From assembly GCF_026151205.1 (NCBI RefSeq), contig NC_087076.1:23368828-23432827 (forward strand): a stretch of DNA of 64,000 nucleotides, read 5' to 3'. The first letter of the stretch is position 1. Each line of letters begins with the position of its first letter. Origin of the DNA: Bolinopsis microptera (Eukaryota > Ctenophora > Tentaculata > Lobata > Bolinopsidae). A program made the translations under genes and the position numbers. Below are positions 51,610 through 64,000 of the stretch, one piece after another. Under the pieces are notes generated by a model, which made no database searches, was not told the origin of the DNA, and saw nothing but the letters and a program-made list of their open reading frames with translations.

Positions 51610-53109
51610 TGAGGTACCTGTTATATACTATGATACATATAAACAAACCGTTGTGTGAATATTTTCATAAAAATTGTACGATCGATATGCGGCTCGATTT
51701 AAAAATTTTTGGCACAAATTACGCATGGTCCATTTGTAATATTCAATGCTTGTTTATCAATGCTTATAAACGACAATAAAGTGTTTCCTATTTGCATCAT
51801 GAATGTGCGCAGCGTACGAGGCGGACAAGTCCTTGAGGGTGATACTGGTAAAATAATTTGTTTCCAAGAACGGTCGCGAGTGTCAGCCACGCGGGGCTTT
51901 TTTGTAGGTTATGAACCTACATAATTGCAATGCATTCAGTTTGGGGATTTGCAATTATACTCGTCTAATTCATTCGAAGTAGAGCTCGCTGCTTCCTTTG
52001 ATCTCCACCAGAAAACAATGTCATGGTCCCTGGCCTCTAGTAAATTTCCGACTTTCTTCCCCCATCTCAATTATCAAGAGCCGTATCAAAAAGCTCTTAC
52101 TTGAATCCCAGATCGATGACAACACCTGCGGGCGTGAATTGAGTGGCTCCCATAAATAGCTGGGGCATGATCAGCTAGTCAATCAGCATTCCCATCCTTG
52201 CATACAACCTAATTACAAATGCGCTTAATTATTCTGTTCAAAAGCATCCTGTCTGGAAGTTCCCTGACTGCCTTTGGGTGAATCTTTGGATCTATTTTTG
52301 GATCTATTTTGAATATTGATATGATTTTTATATACTATATATTCATCGCTTAATTTCCATTGTCGCCTGAAACAATGGCCACAATCAAATCTACTCTAGA
52401 AACCCAGTACTCATCAAGCCTAGTTGAATTCATAACTAGTTGAACAGATAAGTTCCAGTTTCATGGTCAACTGGAACCTTTTGGGCCATGCACAAGCCAA
52501 TAGCATGTATGGGTCCTGCAGTGGGGTCTCTTGTCTTGGATCTGTGTTTTGATCCGTCTTTTCTTAAATTTTCCATTTGTGTCACTAGAATACACCTTTT
52601 AAAATGTTAATCGACACCACTGGTCCTAGTTAAATTAGCCATGGCGCGACTTCTCGAACGTAACAGTTATTATAGGTTGTGACATACTATTATATTCTTA
52701 TTTTTATATTCATATGAATCGAGTGCATGCTAATAAATAAAACTTTGTTTTACTAAAAATACTTTGTTTTACGAAGAGGCAGCGGCTGGGTCTGCATTTC
52801 ATTAACCATTGAATAAGTTTGGGATTGTGCTTTGACATTACCTAGCTTGATTGTTCCTTGTTTGCTCCTCTCAAGGATTTTTCATCCTGGAAGCAGGACG
52901 TTCATGAAGCTTGAAAAAAGCGACCGTGAAAGCGCTAGTGACTGGCGTGCCATGTAAATAAGTTAAACTAAATAAGAAATCTCGGAAAAACACGTTTATT
53001 CGAGGTAGGACGTGCATTTTGATTTTTATATTTAATTATTTATATGTCGACACTTGTTTTCGAACGGCTTAATGAAGTGATATTGGGATCTGATTTTTGG
53101 TATTGTGTG

Positions 53110-53365
53110 GAGGACTTAGCCGCCGTCGACGCACGCCGCGCGTAATTGCAGTTCTTGCTTCGCATTCTTCAGATGCGCGTCTTCTGTCGTCGTCGTCGTC
53201 AGTCGTCGTCGTTGCTTGCTTCGAGAGCAAACGATCTGGTCGGAGTGACATTGTCAATCATGGGATAAGCGCAGCAAACTTAAACATTGTATAAACTTTA
53301 TCTTTTCATTTCCACTGCGTGATTTACCGTCGCCGATATAATGAAATGGCGCACGCGCTTATCCG
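53110..53365. repeat. Hairpin cluster with CGT microsatellite, copy 3
   Basis: Contains GTCGTCGTCGTCGTCAGTCG-like repeats and TTGCTTGCTTCGAGAGCAA, a damaged form of the hairpin at 17,589-17,609. Confidence 0.45.
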
Positions 53366-54284
53366 TAACTTGCAGTCTTTTAGTTCTTTATATTTTATTA
53401 TTTGGTATCTCTTACGAACGTAACGCGAAAATAAGTTGTATCACACTCCCGGTTTTGGAACCTCAATGTTAACTGCAGCACTGTGCCAGCCCAATATACT
53501 CTAGAAGTATGATCACACCTATTTGAAATGAACAAGGATCCATAATTTAATATAATCAGATACTCATCAACAGCAGAGTTTCCGGTCCGTGTGATGTGTT
53601 GTCCTTCTCCTATCTGTGTTCCACGTCGTTTTGTTTTTGATGAAATGTATTGTAGTAGTGTGTTAATATTTAAATCGATCGTACTCAATTGTTAATAATA
53701 ACACAAAATCCAATTACTATTTTAAATTAATGGATTAATATCGGATATATACCAACAACAACATTAATTATTCTTTAATAACCTTTTATATATGTGTTAA
53801 CGCTCGATGGCATATCTAAATTGAATAATGAACTTCTATATTATTGTGCCGCGTGCTGATAACTTATTTTGGGAATCAATCCCACCAATCGTGCGATAAC
53901 ATACTTTGTGTTGGCGGTTTTAGGTTTGAGTTTGTGCCCAAAAGTGGTAATCGGGTGCTAGTTAACGCTCTTGCAGGCAACTGGCTCCTTTTGCCAAATA
54001 ATAAAACAAAAGTTAATAAAACAAAAGTTAAAATTTATTACCATTATTCAATCATACATATCATAATTTCTAATATGGAAAAACAATGCAGAATGGATGT
54101 CTTAAACTATATTTGTTGGCATAATAATCTATTTACTTTCAAGTTGAAATTTAGTTAAGTATGAAATGCTCCACATCATAGTTAGGGTTAAATTATAATT
54201 CTTAAAAATTTTAAAAATTGAGAAGATTGCTCTTTGATTAAATTTCAAATTAGCAAAAGATTTCTATATTTTTAAAAACTAGTT

Positions 54285-54760
54285 GGGTTAAGTTTTGGGC
54301 AGTACTGGCTTGATCAATTTTTTTGTGGTGGTAAAGGACCCAGTTGCCTGTAAGGGCTTTACGAACCCTGGGACCCACAATGTGATGGGATCAGGCCAGA
54401 TGTTATATGTAGAGCAATTTATTTATTTCGGAGTATGGTTACGTGGTATAGCTGGTGGTCATGTTTAAAGGTCAGTTTATCTTTGTGTGCAATTTTCATC
54501 CAGTGCTTAGTGTGTGGAGTAAATCATGCCCTTCTACATTATATCACGTTTAACTAATAAATTTGTTTTACCACTGAAATCTGTGGCACTAAGGCAAGAA
54601 TTAAAAATTTTGTACTCTCATTGACTCATTGGATAGTTAAAGCGTTTTTTTCACCAGCACTACTACACAACAAAAAACCTGTGGCCACCGAGGTCAACAC
54701 AGTCGCAGAACAAGGAAACCAATTGTGCTCGCACTCTATTCTGCGATCGTGTTTATTTAC
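54285..54760 (+). CDS. Possible plus-strand gene with membrane-like segment, copy 4
   Basis: Same candidate exons as at 721-1,205, including the CACCAG acceptor and ACAACAAAAAACCTG start of the second exon. Function unknown. Confidence 0.33.
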
Positions 54761-55059
54761 TTTAAACTAGCTAATTGCAGTTAGTAAAAATTTTTGGAAT
54801 CATCTAAGTCGTTTTGATTAGTTTTTATGTGTCAAAGTAATGGCATGATAATCATATATGTGTGATCCCCGGTGGGCAAACACTTCGACCCAATAGGCTA
54901 AGGCAAACCGTTTTCAGTGTTTCACCTTTACGATGTAGAGATTTTGAAACATACTAGCACCTACAAACTCACCCATGGGACGAGACGTCGTGAGCCTCAA
55001 AATATATAGCATATACCAGTCAGCAAACACTATACACACATACTACGAATAACAAACAA

Positions 55060-58000
55060 TGTATAATGCCATTACTTCAGTAAATGACAAATATATTGCT
55101 ATCTAATTTTAAAAAAATTGAAGAATAAACCTGATGAGAGGAGAAGGAGAGAGGGGTTTGGGAGAGTTAGAGTAGGAAACACAGGATCCTGTGCGCAGGA
55201 TTTTAAAAATTTGTTGTATGATGATTCGTATTTTGTCGTCTCTTTGTATTAATATAGGTCTGATATCTTGTCATGGTTTATTCGCTAAAACTCCGTGGGT
55301 TTACTCATATGATTATGTTTACTAAATCACTATTTCATGATAATTCAAATTGCATCAAAGTTGTAACTGCACAAATGCTTGTCGGTCATTATTTAGATTG
55401 TAGTTCTAACAATGATTTCTTAAGATTATTCTTGAATATACTCGATGGGAGTGGAGTAGTCTATTTCACTTGTTGACTTACGGCAAGTGAGTCCAAATAC
55501 GAGTTGATTGATAGATGGAATAAGTGAGGATGGAGTGGGAGGATGAAGTAGTTGTCCGTCTTGTGACCTGTTGAATAAAGAGGGAAACATTGAGACTGGT
55601 GATTGAAATTTATTAATTTAAACATCTTTCAGTAAACAGTGCAACTTATGAAGATTGTGGACAGGGCAGGAAGGTATATCTTACAGTTTGGTTTACTGTG
55701 TTTCTAGTTCAAGAAATCTTTTGCCTAACATCTGCTTGATAACTTTTACGGTCTTTTCCCTAGTGATAGGCCTTACTCCTGGCACATGTTTTGAACTTTT
55801 TGAAGTATGAATCATTCTCACCAAAGTGAAATTCTTATTGCATTTCTTTTGTGTTTTAATAAATATGGCTTCTAGTTTATTATTGATACACACTCCCCAA
55901 AAGATATTCCATAACAGAGGTTGGTGTTCAAAAAGGGTGTGGTACAGGTCCTATATAGTTTTTTAGGTACACAGGTCTAATTCCACATGTCTACCTATCT
56001 CACATTCAATTTACGGTTTACCGCTCTTAAGGTGAGCATCCCAGTTCAGTTTGGTCAATAATGACTTCCAAGAAATCTTAGTTTCCTCCACATTTTTAAT
56101 TTCTAATATTTAATTTAGTGTCAGTCTATTTCATTGGTGTTTGAATCTGATCATTTCTAACAGTCGGCTTAAAGTGGATATATCAACATTTCTTTATGTT
56201 GTTATGCAGCAAGTTACTCTTCATATACTGATTGAACAAGTTTAAGAATTTTATTAGCTTTGCAGTAAAGTGTTTTTATACATTTATCTACAACAATATG
56301 TTGGTGTCATCGGCAAAAAGTATAAGCTTACCTAGGTCTGTTACTCTGTTATTTCTTTGATGTAGATATTGAAAAGCAAGGGACCTAATACTGACCCCTG
56401 AGGACACCAAATATTTACAGACAGGTTTTTTTTCGGAGTCTTCTCCAAGTTACTGATAATATTGTGTCTATTAGAAATGGTAACTGTGCTATCAATTTAT
56501 TTGGCCGTCCCCCGAAATTCCATAAATCATTCAGTTTTTTAAGCAGGTTTCATGACAGATTGTCAAAAGCTTTACTTTATCAATGAAGATGCCTAGTACG
56601 TGATTTTTATTCTCTTAAATGATTTTTTCAATGTAGTCGACAGTGAAGTTGAGTGCATGGCTTGTCGAGTGATTTTTTCTAAGCCTTATTGATTTTTCAT
56701 ATAATAATCCTTGCGACTGAAAGAAAACTGTTAAAGCCTGGAGAAATATGATTTTTTCAAGTATTTTTACAGAAATATTGCGAGATGAGTTAGGCCTGTA
56801 TTTTCAAAGAAGCTCAGACATTTTCTTTCTTATATATTTGACTTATTTACTACATTTAGGTCGTTTCTGGAAAAGTCACGTGTTGCATACATTCGTTTAC
56901 AATACCCGATAGTAGGTGGGCTAATTATGCATGATATGCCTTTACTATATGTACTGGTATGTCGCTAGCCTTGCCATTCTTTAAGTTCCGTTGATCTTAG
57001 CCACTCCTCAGGTGAGCTAGTCTGTAGTTTATAATTAGCTGTATTTCGGGAAATTTTTTAGGTAAGAAGTCACAGAAACTTGGAAGCTGATTTATTTGTA
57101 TCTCTCCTAGTTTGTGTAGGCTGCATTAAGTTTAGATGCTAGGGATACAAAATACTTATTGAATTCATTAGCTATAAATCTGCGAGCAGTTATCTTGCAT
57201 TGTTCTATGGAAACTATAGGTCTGATAATCACGTTTCTGTTTTGCACGAATTTTATTTATCAGTTCCAGGTTTTCTGGAAATTTCCTGAGTTTTCAGGTA
57301 ACTTCGTCTGAATAAATATTCAGATACAGCTTTTTTACGAACCTTTTTTAGAGCCTTTCTATATTTTTGTTTGTCATCACATAACGGTTTTTCTTTTATT
57401 ACAGCAGATAGAACACAGTGATGTGCCCCTTTTGTGTCAGTTTCGCTTTGTTTACACTTAACGTTCCGGACTTTCGCACCAGTCATCGTACAGCCCATGG
57501 CCAGTGGTTTACTTGAGGGCTTTATCCCGCAGTATCAATGGGGTGTTCTGGATAGTGCGCTTAGTGGTTTTGGGTACAGCTAGTTTGCAAGTTTTTCGTC
57601 AATGTGTTTTTAAATATATCATTGAAAGTTAGTTAAAATTCTATATTTGGTTCATTGTCTTGTTCTAGTTTGTTACCCAAGACTTCCGAAAAATTATCAT
57701 GTTGTTTGATTTACAATAGTCATAATTTTGAGTGTGCTTGTGAATATTTTTGGGTCTTGCTAATTTCTCCCAGTCTTATATTGTTAAATAATTGGGAGGT
57801 GATGAGATATGTGATCAGTTATGACTCCAGATGCAGTAACCAGAGTCTAGGTCATTTGTACTGTATGTGTGTCGATGCACGAGGCATTACATCCAGGCTT
57901 TTATGAGTTGATAATGATATTCAATGGAAAGAAGCCTCTACTTAAATAGGAACATTCTTCATATCTGTGCATTAATGCTACTGTTGGTTACTATGGAGAT

Positions 58001-60100
58001 TATAGTTAAATCACGCAATGTGTGTATGTTTTGGTGCTTTATAAGTATGACGACAGTTCTTGGTGAGCTTGTCAGCTTGCCACTTGGCAGGGCGGTTATA
58101 GTACTATATAGAAGTAGAATTTCCTAGACTACCTTATAGTTACAAAGAGGGTTTCTAGATTTTCTGTTACTTGTGAAGGGTGTTATTTTTGACAGCATTG
58201 AAGAGTCAGGAATTATAGAGCTAATCCTGAGCCTTTTACTTTCGAGTCGAAGGTTCTTGATAGACTGCTTCATAGCCTGTGAGTTGTACAAGTTTTTCAT
58301 TCAGGGCCTTCATTCGTTTTCAGCAAGTCCATATTACAGGAGAATTTGTTAGTTAAACCTAGCTATTTCAATTGCAAGCGGTTCAAAGTTTGATTTGTTG
58401 CATCAAGATTTTAAATTATTAGTGAGTTTTGACTTGTAATTCGTTAGCAAAGGTGCGGTTTATGTCTTTTACAAGAATAAGAGTCACAGCCTTTCAAGTA
58501 CCTCAGAGATTTTACGTATTACTCATCTGCATCTGTGCTGTCATCATTGTCTCATTCAGATAGCTTAAAGGGGTTATAAAACGGTTTACTGCTAGGTGGA
58601 TACAATTATTGCAGTACAAGTCAACTTTTTTATTTGTTTGTCACTGGTGTTAAAACATCTAGGGAGTGAACTGGGACAATTACAGTGGTAGATTTCAATT
58701 GATAGATTGACTAAGTAAATACTTTTTAAACTGTGGGCTACAGACCTCTTTTAATGAACATTCATGTGGAGGCTGATGCCTTCAACATGGAGGCTGTCCT
58801 CCGGCGGGATGAGAATAAAGTGTTGAACCTACCTTACCGTCCTCCTCCCCACCTCTTCCTCCTATCAGTCCCTCATGCATCTAACAAGGACAGTATTACG
58901 GAATTAAGTAGCAAGTTTGGCCACTCCCTTCCATTGAGGTGCAGGTAAATCCGTTCGCCATATCTGTCAAAGCCTGGGACTAGGTTAGGCAAAGTAAGCA
59001 GTGTTTTTGTCATGGAAAGTCATCAAAGCCAACAACGACTGGACACCAATGTTTTTGGGGCGTAGCTTCACGACGGACTAAGTTCTATAAAGAGTACATT
59101 TCCTATTTAAATCAGCATTTCGAGTTGTAAAAGAGGACAAGAAAATACTTGGGCAGTTGATTGGCCTCTTGAATTTGCTCAATCTTGAATTCTAGATGGA
59201 CTAAATTGGCAAAAAGTTCACGCTGAGATTTAACAGATGGTCTTATAACATCATTTATTACCCAAATAAAACAGGTTCTTGTATCCACATGCCAAGATAT
59301 GGGTTAATGGTCCATCCTATTGTAGAGTCCAAAATTCCGACAGGCAGCCACTTACCAAGCTCTTTTGTGATCCTTTCCAAATTTCATAACTGCTCCATTG
59401 AATCAAGAGAAGATAATTACTGGCACGTCTTTCCATTATTGATCTGATGGTGAAACTATATATCGTACTGCACAGTGACTGACCCTTATGGAATAGAGTG
59501 CTTGTAGTGAGCCGACTCTGTCTGGTATCCTGTAAAACTGGATCTTGGAGTACACTTGTGCGTGTGAATGGGTTGTTCATTTCAGTGAAGAGGATTTGCA
59601 TTCACCTCCAATGGAAAAGAGTCAATATGCTAGACTCTGGATGTATCACCGGTTCATTGTCTGAATGTTCAGGCAGATAACCCTTCGCCTTCTTATACGG
59701 TTGATAAAACATCGCTGTTTCATTCTGGAGTTTCCGTCGGCCACGAACTCTCATGATTTTCAGGCAAGTGTAGCAATTTTATCAGGGATCTCCACGGTTT
59801 TCTTATTCTATCTCGGGATCCGCTATACTTGTATCTCTCAAATGAACATATGAATGCCCATCTCTGACTGAACTGAAGAGATTCGCAGTAATTGGTGACA
59901 GGTCGATTCAGCATCACTGTTTCATGAATTCTTCCTACGTTGTCTACACAGGTTTTTCCTCATGTTTTGATGAAAATAAATTTTTGTGCACATACAGAAA
60001 TGGTGGTTTAATAATTTAATATATATGTAGACCAAGCTCTGTGCACGGGATGCTTCCTGGAAGAATCACAGTTCTTTTAGCGGGGCACTACCTAAAGCCA
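55060..60100 (-). mobile_element. LINE, copy 4
   Basis: Last copy of the element. FADD box near 56,305, GVPQGS near 56,385, LKNGKAS near 56,970, endonuclease about 57,850-58,450, ORF1 about 59,220-59,990. The C-terminal part is well read at 55,693-55,893 (NNKLEAIFIKTQKKCNKNF, VIKQMLGKRFLELE). The array ends about 460 bases beyond its 5' side. Confidence 0.87.
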
Positions 60101-60561
60101 AATTGAGATATAATACTCTTATCCTAGAGAAATTAATCAGAAATCGAATACCACATCATAATAATTGATATATATGAGTTGATAACCATATTTACTATGC
60201 AAAATGCCCCAACCACATAGCTGTAAATTTATATAGATTCAAATGCCATATTCATCATTAAACCTCCATACCTAGTCCATATAATAGCCCAAGCAAAATT
60301 AAATACGTCTTTATTACTTACTGTCATACTTCAATTAATTAACATTTGAAATCTGTTGACCAGAGAATAATTTCTAAGCTATGCAGTGAAAAATTTAGAT
60401 GCATTAATGAATGCCTAATGTGGGTATCATTTGTCAATGTCTTCGTAAAAAAGCTGTTCAAGAAGATAGGAGTAACTAATATAGAGAAAAATTACAGGAA
60501 GTTGTCGTCTGTTGTAAAAGAAAATAAAATATCTAGAATATTAATTTAGAATATAAATAAC

Positions 60562-61530
60562 TTTGCATTTCAGTGTTAACTTTTACAAGCCATTCGGCGT
60601 GAAGTGGTTTTATCTTAGACAACTTAAGGTTAACCTTAACATCACGTGGAGCTTTCCTACTCCTAGCACTGTTTCATTACTACCCCTGAGTAATATGAGC
60701 TATAACAACGTCGGACAATGTCCTTGGCAACACGATTTACCGTAATATCTAGGCTGGAACAAGTTTGTCATGTTGGCGAGGACTAGTTCATGAACTATGT
60801 TGTTGAGTGCCATAATTTCGTTGACTTTTTTCCGCCAAGTGACCCTTGAAAACATCATATACTAGTAAAGTTTTCTGTGCCTCCGGCAGACCAAGGAGAA
60901 CCTTTCCGTCGTTAACTTACGGCGCAATAAAGTTCTCAAAGTTGTCATATTATGGACAAAAAGTTCGAAATGGAAAAATTTTTGAAAAAATTTCAACGGA
61001 CTTTAACTTGGACGGACATTAATTGAACGGACTTTATTTGAAATACTGATATCTGGATATTATCCGGTTGAAAGACTTTATTTGAACGGACATTAAAATG
61101 AACGCTAGGGCCTCCAGCGTTCAAGTAATGTCCGTCCAAATAAGGTCCGATAAGGTATGTCAAAGAAGGTAATAACTCAAATTGTACTGTGGGCCTTGAC
61201 ATACCGAGGGTTGGTTTTCTTGAACAAGGCCGAGGACTCAATCGATCGGTTATAAGTTGCATGAACTCGAATTTTAAAAACAGTGGTTATTTACCTTTCG
61301 GCATTAGTGAAAAGACTAAGTTCACATTCTAAATTTACATCCATGAAATAATCTTGAGAAATAGCAAAGGGACGCTCTTATCGTACATTATTTTTATAAG
61401 GATCTGCTCATTTTGATTTTTACGCGTGCATGATTCAATGTATAAACATTGAACATTGTGCAATTGTCGATGATTTATTCAAAGTAATCTTTTCTATTCG
61501 TACTCTCTCATGTGACGAGATAATTACCAG
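60562..61530. other. Unique stretch between array and exon set; contains a hairpin repeat
   Basis: Sequence quality looks normal from here on. Just after the join, TTTGCATTTCAG looks like an acceptor, and an open stretch runs to 60,745 (VNFYKPFGVKWFYLRQ, then NMSYNNVGQCPWQHDLP and a stop), but nothing supports it further. A small inverted repeat lies at about 61,000-61,150. I cannot see the first exons of the gene that follows. Confidence 0.4.
61000..61150. repeat. Short hairpin repeat with ACGGACATTA motifs
   Basis: The phrase ACGGACTTTATTTGAA or ACGGACATTAATTGAA recurs four times. At 61,079-61,143 TTGAACGGACATTA..TGAACGCT is followed, after about 9 bases, by its inverted form AGCGTTCAAGTAATGTCCGT, making an imperfect hairpin with arms of about 28 bases. 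No coding. A small non-autonomous element or satellite-like fragment is possible. Confidence 0.55.
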
Positions 61531-64000
61531 GTGCAATTCCAATGTAAAGATCAAACGATGACAGTGGAAGGAACTACAGATAACATATTTGAGGCTGAAT
61601 GTGGAACAAATGGAGGGGAGATAGTTTTAAAGAAATGCTACCCTTCGTGTTCGGTAAGTGTTTTAGTAGTGACAGTGTTGATTGTAACACAATTTTACTA
61701 TATAGGTTTATCTTTGGTACAGAGGAGAACCGCTGTTACCATTGTTACCATGGTTACGTTGCAAGTGACTTTTAAAATAGCCATCTCATTAACATTAATT
61801 CTATTTCAAATCTGGTAAAAGATTTCGAGTCTGTCAAGTCTGATCTGCACTAAATCAAGTTTTACCGACAAACTTTGAACCGATATGGTTACATGCACTA
61901 TGCAGTTCTTAAATGTATCTGCGTGATAGATGTTAGGTGAAAATAATATCTTGGAGATGGATTTAAGACAAAACATTTTGCATAGTAATTCTCCATCTTT
62001 TCAGGTAACTGAGATTCCCAACCCTAACGCCAACACCATCGTTAGTGCCGTAGGAAGTCAGACCGGAACCAAAGTTGCATGGGGTGAAGAGGTGGAAATT
62101 AATTGTTCTAGTGACGACTATGTCATGGCTTTCGATGTAACCAAAAGAGCAATTGGGTCTTATGCTGAGTGTAAGACAGATCCTAACGATAATACAAAAG
62201 TAGAATTGAAGGAGGCAGGAACACATGCTGGCGAAGATTGGTGTGCTGGTAAGTGTACGAATTTAAAACAAGTGGGACACAGAGACTAATGATGTCAAGT
62301 TCCGGTCCAAACTTTTTCAAAGCATGTCTCATTACGGATAACTGAATTTAGATATTTATGCTTCCAAAGGGAAAATTAAACGAAAGTTAAACTAAATTGA
62401 ACAGAATTTTTCTCGCCAAAAAAATACTCCCCGCCATCTTAAAAGCAATGCAATCATAACAATACAAAATAATCTGAAACACGCAACACATGTTTCATTT
62501 CCAAAACCTAACTGTGTACAGTCACGACGTGTTTATTTTTCTCTGCTTTTTTCCTGATCATTTCTTCAACTTGAAAATTACGTTCTGCACTGTCTCCGAT
62601 TTCTTCGTTCCCGCTCTCCGACTAGCCAAGATCCGGGGACCAAGATACCATTTTTATGGATAGTTTTACCATGGGCCATTATCAAGTCTAAAGTTTTTTT
62701 GTAAACGGCCTAGTATCATCTCTACGTCAGTAACAAATTAAATTACTTCAGCTGTCCCAAAGTTGGGTGCACCAACAGCGTCAACCGGATCGTACACCTT
62801 TACAGCTTCTGTGGTATTGCCTTCAGACAGAGATACGTAAGTCTATAGGATACCTTTTTTAGATACCATCAGTTTCAACAAAATAAAATCTGTGCTTGAC
62901 AACAGACTTAAAGCTACGACTGGGGACCCGAAGTATTTTGTTGTGAGACAGCGCCCAATCGGGTACGAATCACGGAATCAGCTGTTTCAAAACACCGTGT
63001 ATCATTGTATGCAAAACAACACATCCGTATTCATGGGTCATGTTTATTGCTTCATTTTGTAATCTTCAAAAGGTTTGGAAAAAATTTCTTCGCTTCCCTC
63101 AACCGAATTTTAACTTTATAACCAATTCAGATTTGATGATTGGAAGATATACGAAGTGCAAGTCGCGGACAGTACTGGTGATATAATTTGCACCATTACT
63201 ACTATCAACGCAGACTCCGATACTTACGATTGCCCGTACACTCTATCTACTTCTGATGCTGATTGGAAAGCCAAATTAAAAGATGGTTTCTCACTGCATG
63301 TCTATCATATCATATATCCAAGCAAAGATGTAGTTTATATGACTAAAAAAGACGTTACTGGATTTTATGTTGGACCTCCACCCTTGGACGCAGGTATTTG
63401 CTATATAATATGTACTCACCTATTTTTCTATTTCGATAAAACTCACGATGTGTTGTATGACTAGTTGACAGCCGCTATTATTAACAGTGTTGCCGTCTAA
63501 TGCTATTATTTACTGTACATGTATTTGATTCGTAACTTCCTAATTTTTGTCATTTCTTCAGGTGACGTCACGATTAGTGTTGTCGGCGCTAAAACTGTAA
63601 CTATGATTTTCAAAGACACTTTGCCTGCTGATATTGGAGAAATCACTGCAATCGGCTCATACGAACCAGTGTATGCAATGAAGATAAGTGAGAAGGATGG
63701 TGAAGAGAAACAAGCTTACGATGCTAAGAGTAAGTTAATTTGTGTAACTGTGAATCATAATCTCCATGTTTGAGAAATAAACGTTACTAAACAGCTATAC
63801 ATCTGAGCTGTTGTTGATATTTGTCATCATTAAAATTATGATTTAAGGAACTTATCTCCAGAGTTAACTAAAATAACCTAAAAAATAACCTAATATTCGT
63901 TTCTAGAACTGGCTTCCAGTTTATATAGAAGAATTGCGCGATTGTAACGTGGACTGTTCCCAACAGTTTGCACCATACAATTACAAAGATAACTCCATCG
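61531..64000 (+). CDS. Secreted-type protein with two sushi-like modules, partial, six exons
   Basis: Six exons with matching splice phases: 61,531-61,653, 62,005-62,248, 62,752-62,836, 63,131-63,393, 63,562-63,729 and 63,920 to the window end. Acceptors are TTTCAG or TTCAG and donors mostly GTAAGT. The first exon has VQFQCKDQTMTVEG, AECGTNGG and KKCYPSC. The second has EEVEINCSSDDYVM, AECKTDPND and EDWCAG. The order of four cysteines in each, including the C-x2-C link between them (CYPSC), resembles sushi/CCP modules, without the usual G-W signature. Then come about 200 residues with few cysteines and beta-rich look (SGSYTF-like, DDWKIYEVQVADSTGD, VTISVVGAKTVTMIFKD), which may be fibronectin-III- or Ig-like; I do not recognise them. 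The 5' end and signal peptide are not seen, and the gene leaves the window with DCNVDCSQQF. Confidence 0.7.

Larger units (their letters stand above)
35816..53597. repeat. Copy 3 of the 17.8-kb direct tandem unit
   Basis: Full-length third copy, same orientation and gene order. Several small exons are readable without a frameshift here, for example a 28-codon open stretch at 49,663-49,746. It carries private T-rich insertions near 40,192-40,210 and 42,578-42,614. Stretches without an entry correspond to the non-coding stretches described for copy 1. Confidence 0.95.
53598..60561. repeat. Partial copy 4 of the tandem unit, ending at a junction
   Basis: This copy covers only the first 7 kb of the unit: the possible plus-strand gene and the whole LINE. 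It stops in the non-coding DNA between the LINE and OSGEP. Alignment with the other copies holds through the phrase TAGAATATAAAT and fails right after it, near 60,561. OSGEP, WDR55 and RP9 are therefore absent from copy 4. Confidence 0.93.

Noticed and set aside
1-60561. Read-through of a sequencing adapter (hairpin library) as cause of the repeats
   Set aside because: That would give alternating inverted copies. All copies here are in the same direction.
60993-61262. Minus-strand open frame of about 89 codons
   Set aside because: It is made of the hairpin repeat at 61,000-61,150 and has no other support.
61930-62289. Long plus-strand open frame starting before the exon at 62,005
   Set aside because: Only 62,005-62,248 is framed by acceptor and donor with matching phase. 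The rest is intron.
1-64000. tRNA, rRNA, CRISPR and bacterial elements
   Set aside because: No cloverleaf with A and B boxes, no rRNA core sequence, no regularly spaced short repeats and no operon structure were seen.

Overview
The window looks like nuclear DNA of an animal, probably an invertebrate. It is AT-rich, the genes have many GT-AG introns, and I could recognise three conserved eukaryotic proteins (OSGEP/Kae1, WDR55 and RP9/PAP-1) and a LINE retrotransposon. I cannot name the species. I saw no bacterial operons, rRNA, convincing tRNA or CRISPR.

Two very different kinds of sequence are joined at about 60,561. Left of it, the DNA is 3.4 direct (head-to-tail) copies of one unit of about 17.8 kb: about 1-17,990, 17,991-35,815, 35,816-53,597 and a partial copy 53,598-60,561. 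The copies line up along their whole length but differ every few bases by mostly one-base insertions, deletions and substitutions that look private to each copy. Some copies also carry private homopolymer bursts. This is the pattern of unpolished single-molecule reads, so nearly every reading frame is broken and genes are readable only by comparing copies. Whether the array is real or an assembly product is the main question here. Right of the join, reading frames are clean and splice phases agree.

Each full unit, left to right, holds: a possible plus-strand gene with a membrane-like segment (about 0.7-1.2 kb); a minus-strand LINE (1.5-6.5 kb) with an SGNH-hydrolase-like ORF1 and an endonuclease/reverse-transcriptase ORF2; minus-strand OSGEP (7.3-9.4 kb), apparently missing its C-terminal third; minus-strand WDR55 (9.6-10.8 kb); minus-strand RP9 (11.4-12.6 kb); a set of unrecognised exons (13.4-15.0 kb), including a phase-consistent plus-strand set; a MITE-like element with GGGGTCG termini (15.8-15.9 kb); and a GC-richer cluster of hairpins with a CGT/ACG microsatellite (17.5-17.75 kb). 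OSGEP, WDR55 and RP9 lie in the same direction in close succession. They act in tRNA t6A modification, ribosome biogenesis and pre-mRNA splicing, so the link is housekeeping location, not one pathway.

The last 3.4 kb holds a small hairpin-bearing repeat (about 61.0-61.15 kb) and six clean exons of a plus-strand cysteine-containing protein with two sushi-like modules, running off the window end. I found no convincing new biological system. The most useful results are the array with its error signature, the truncated OSGEP in every copy, and the several unidentified but splice-consistent exons.
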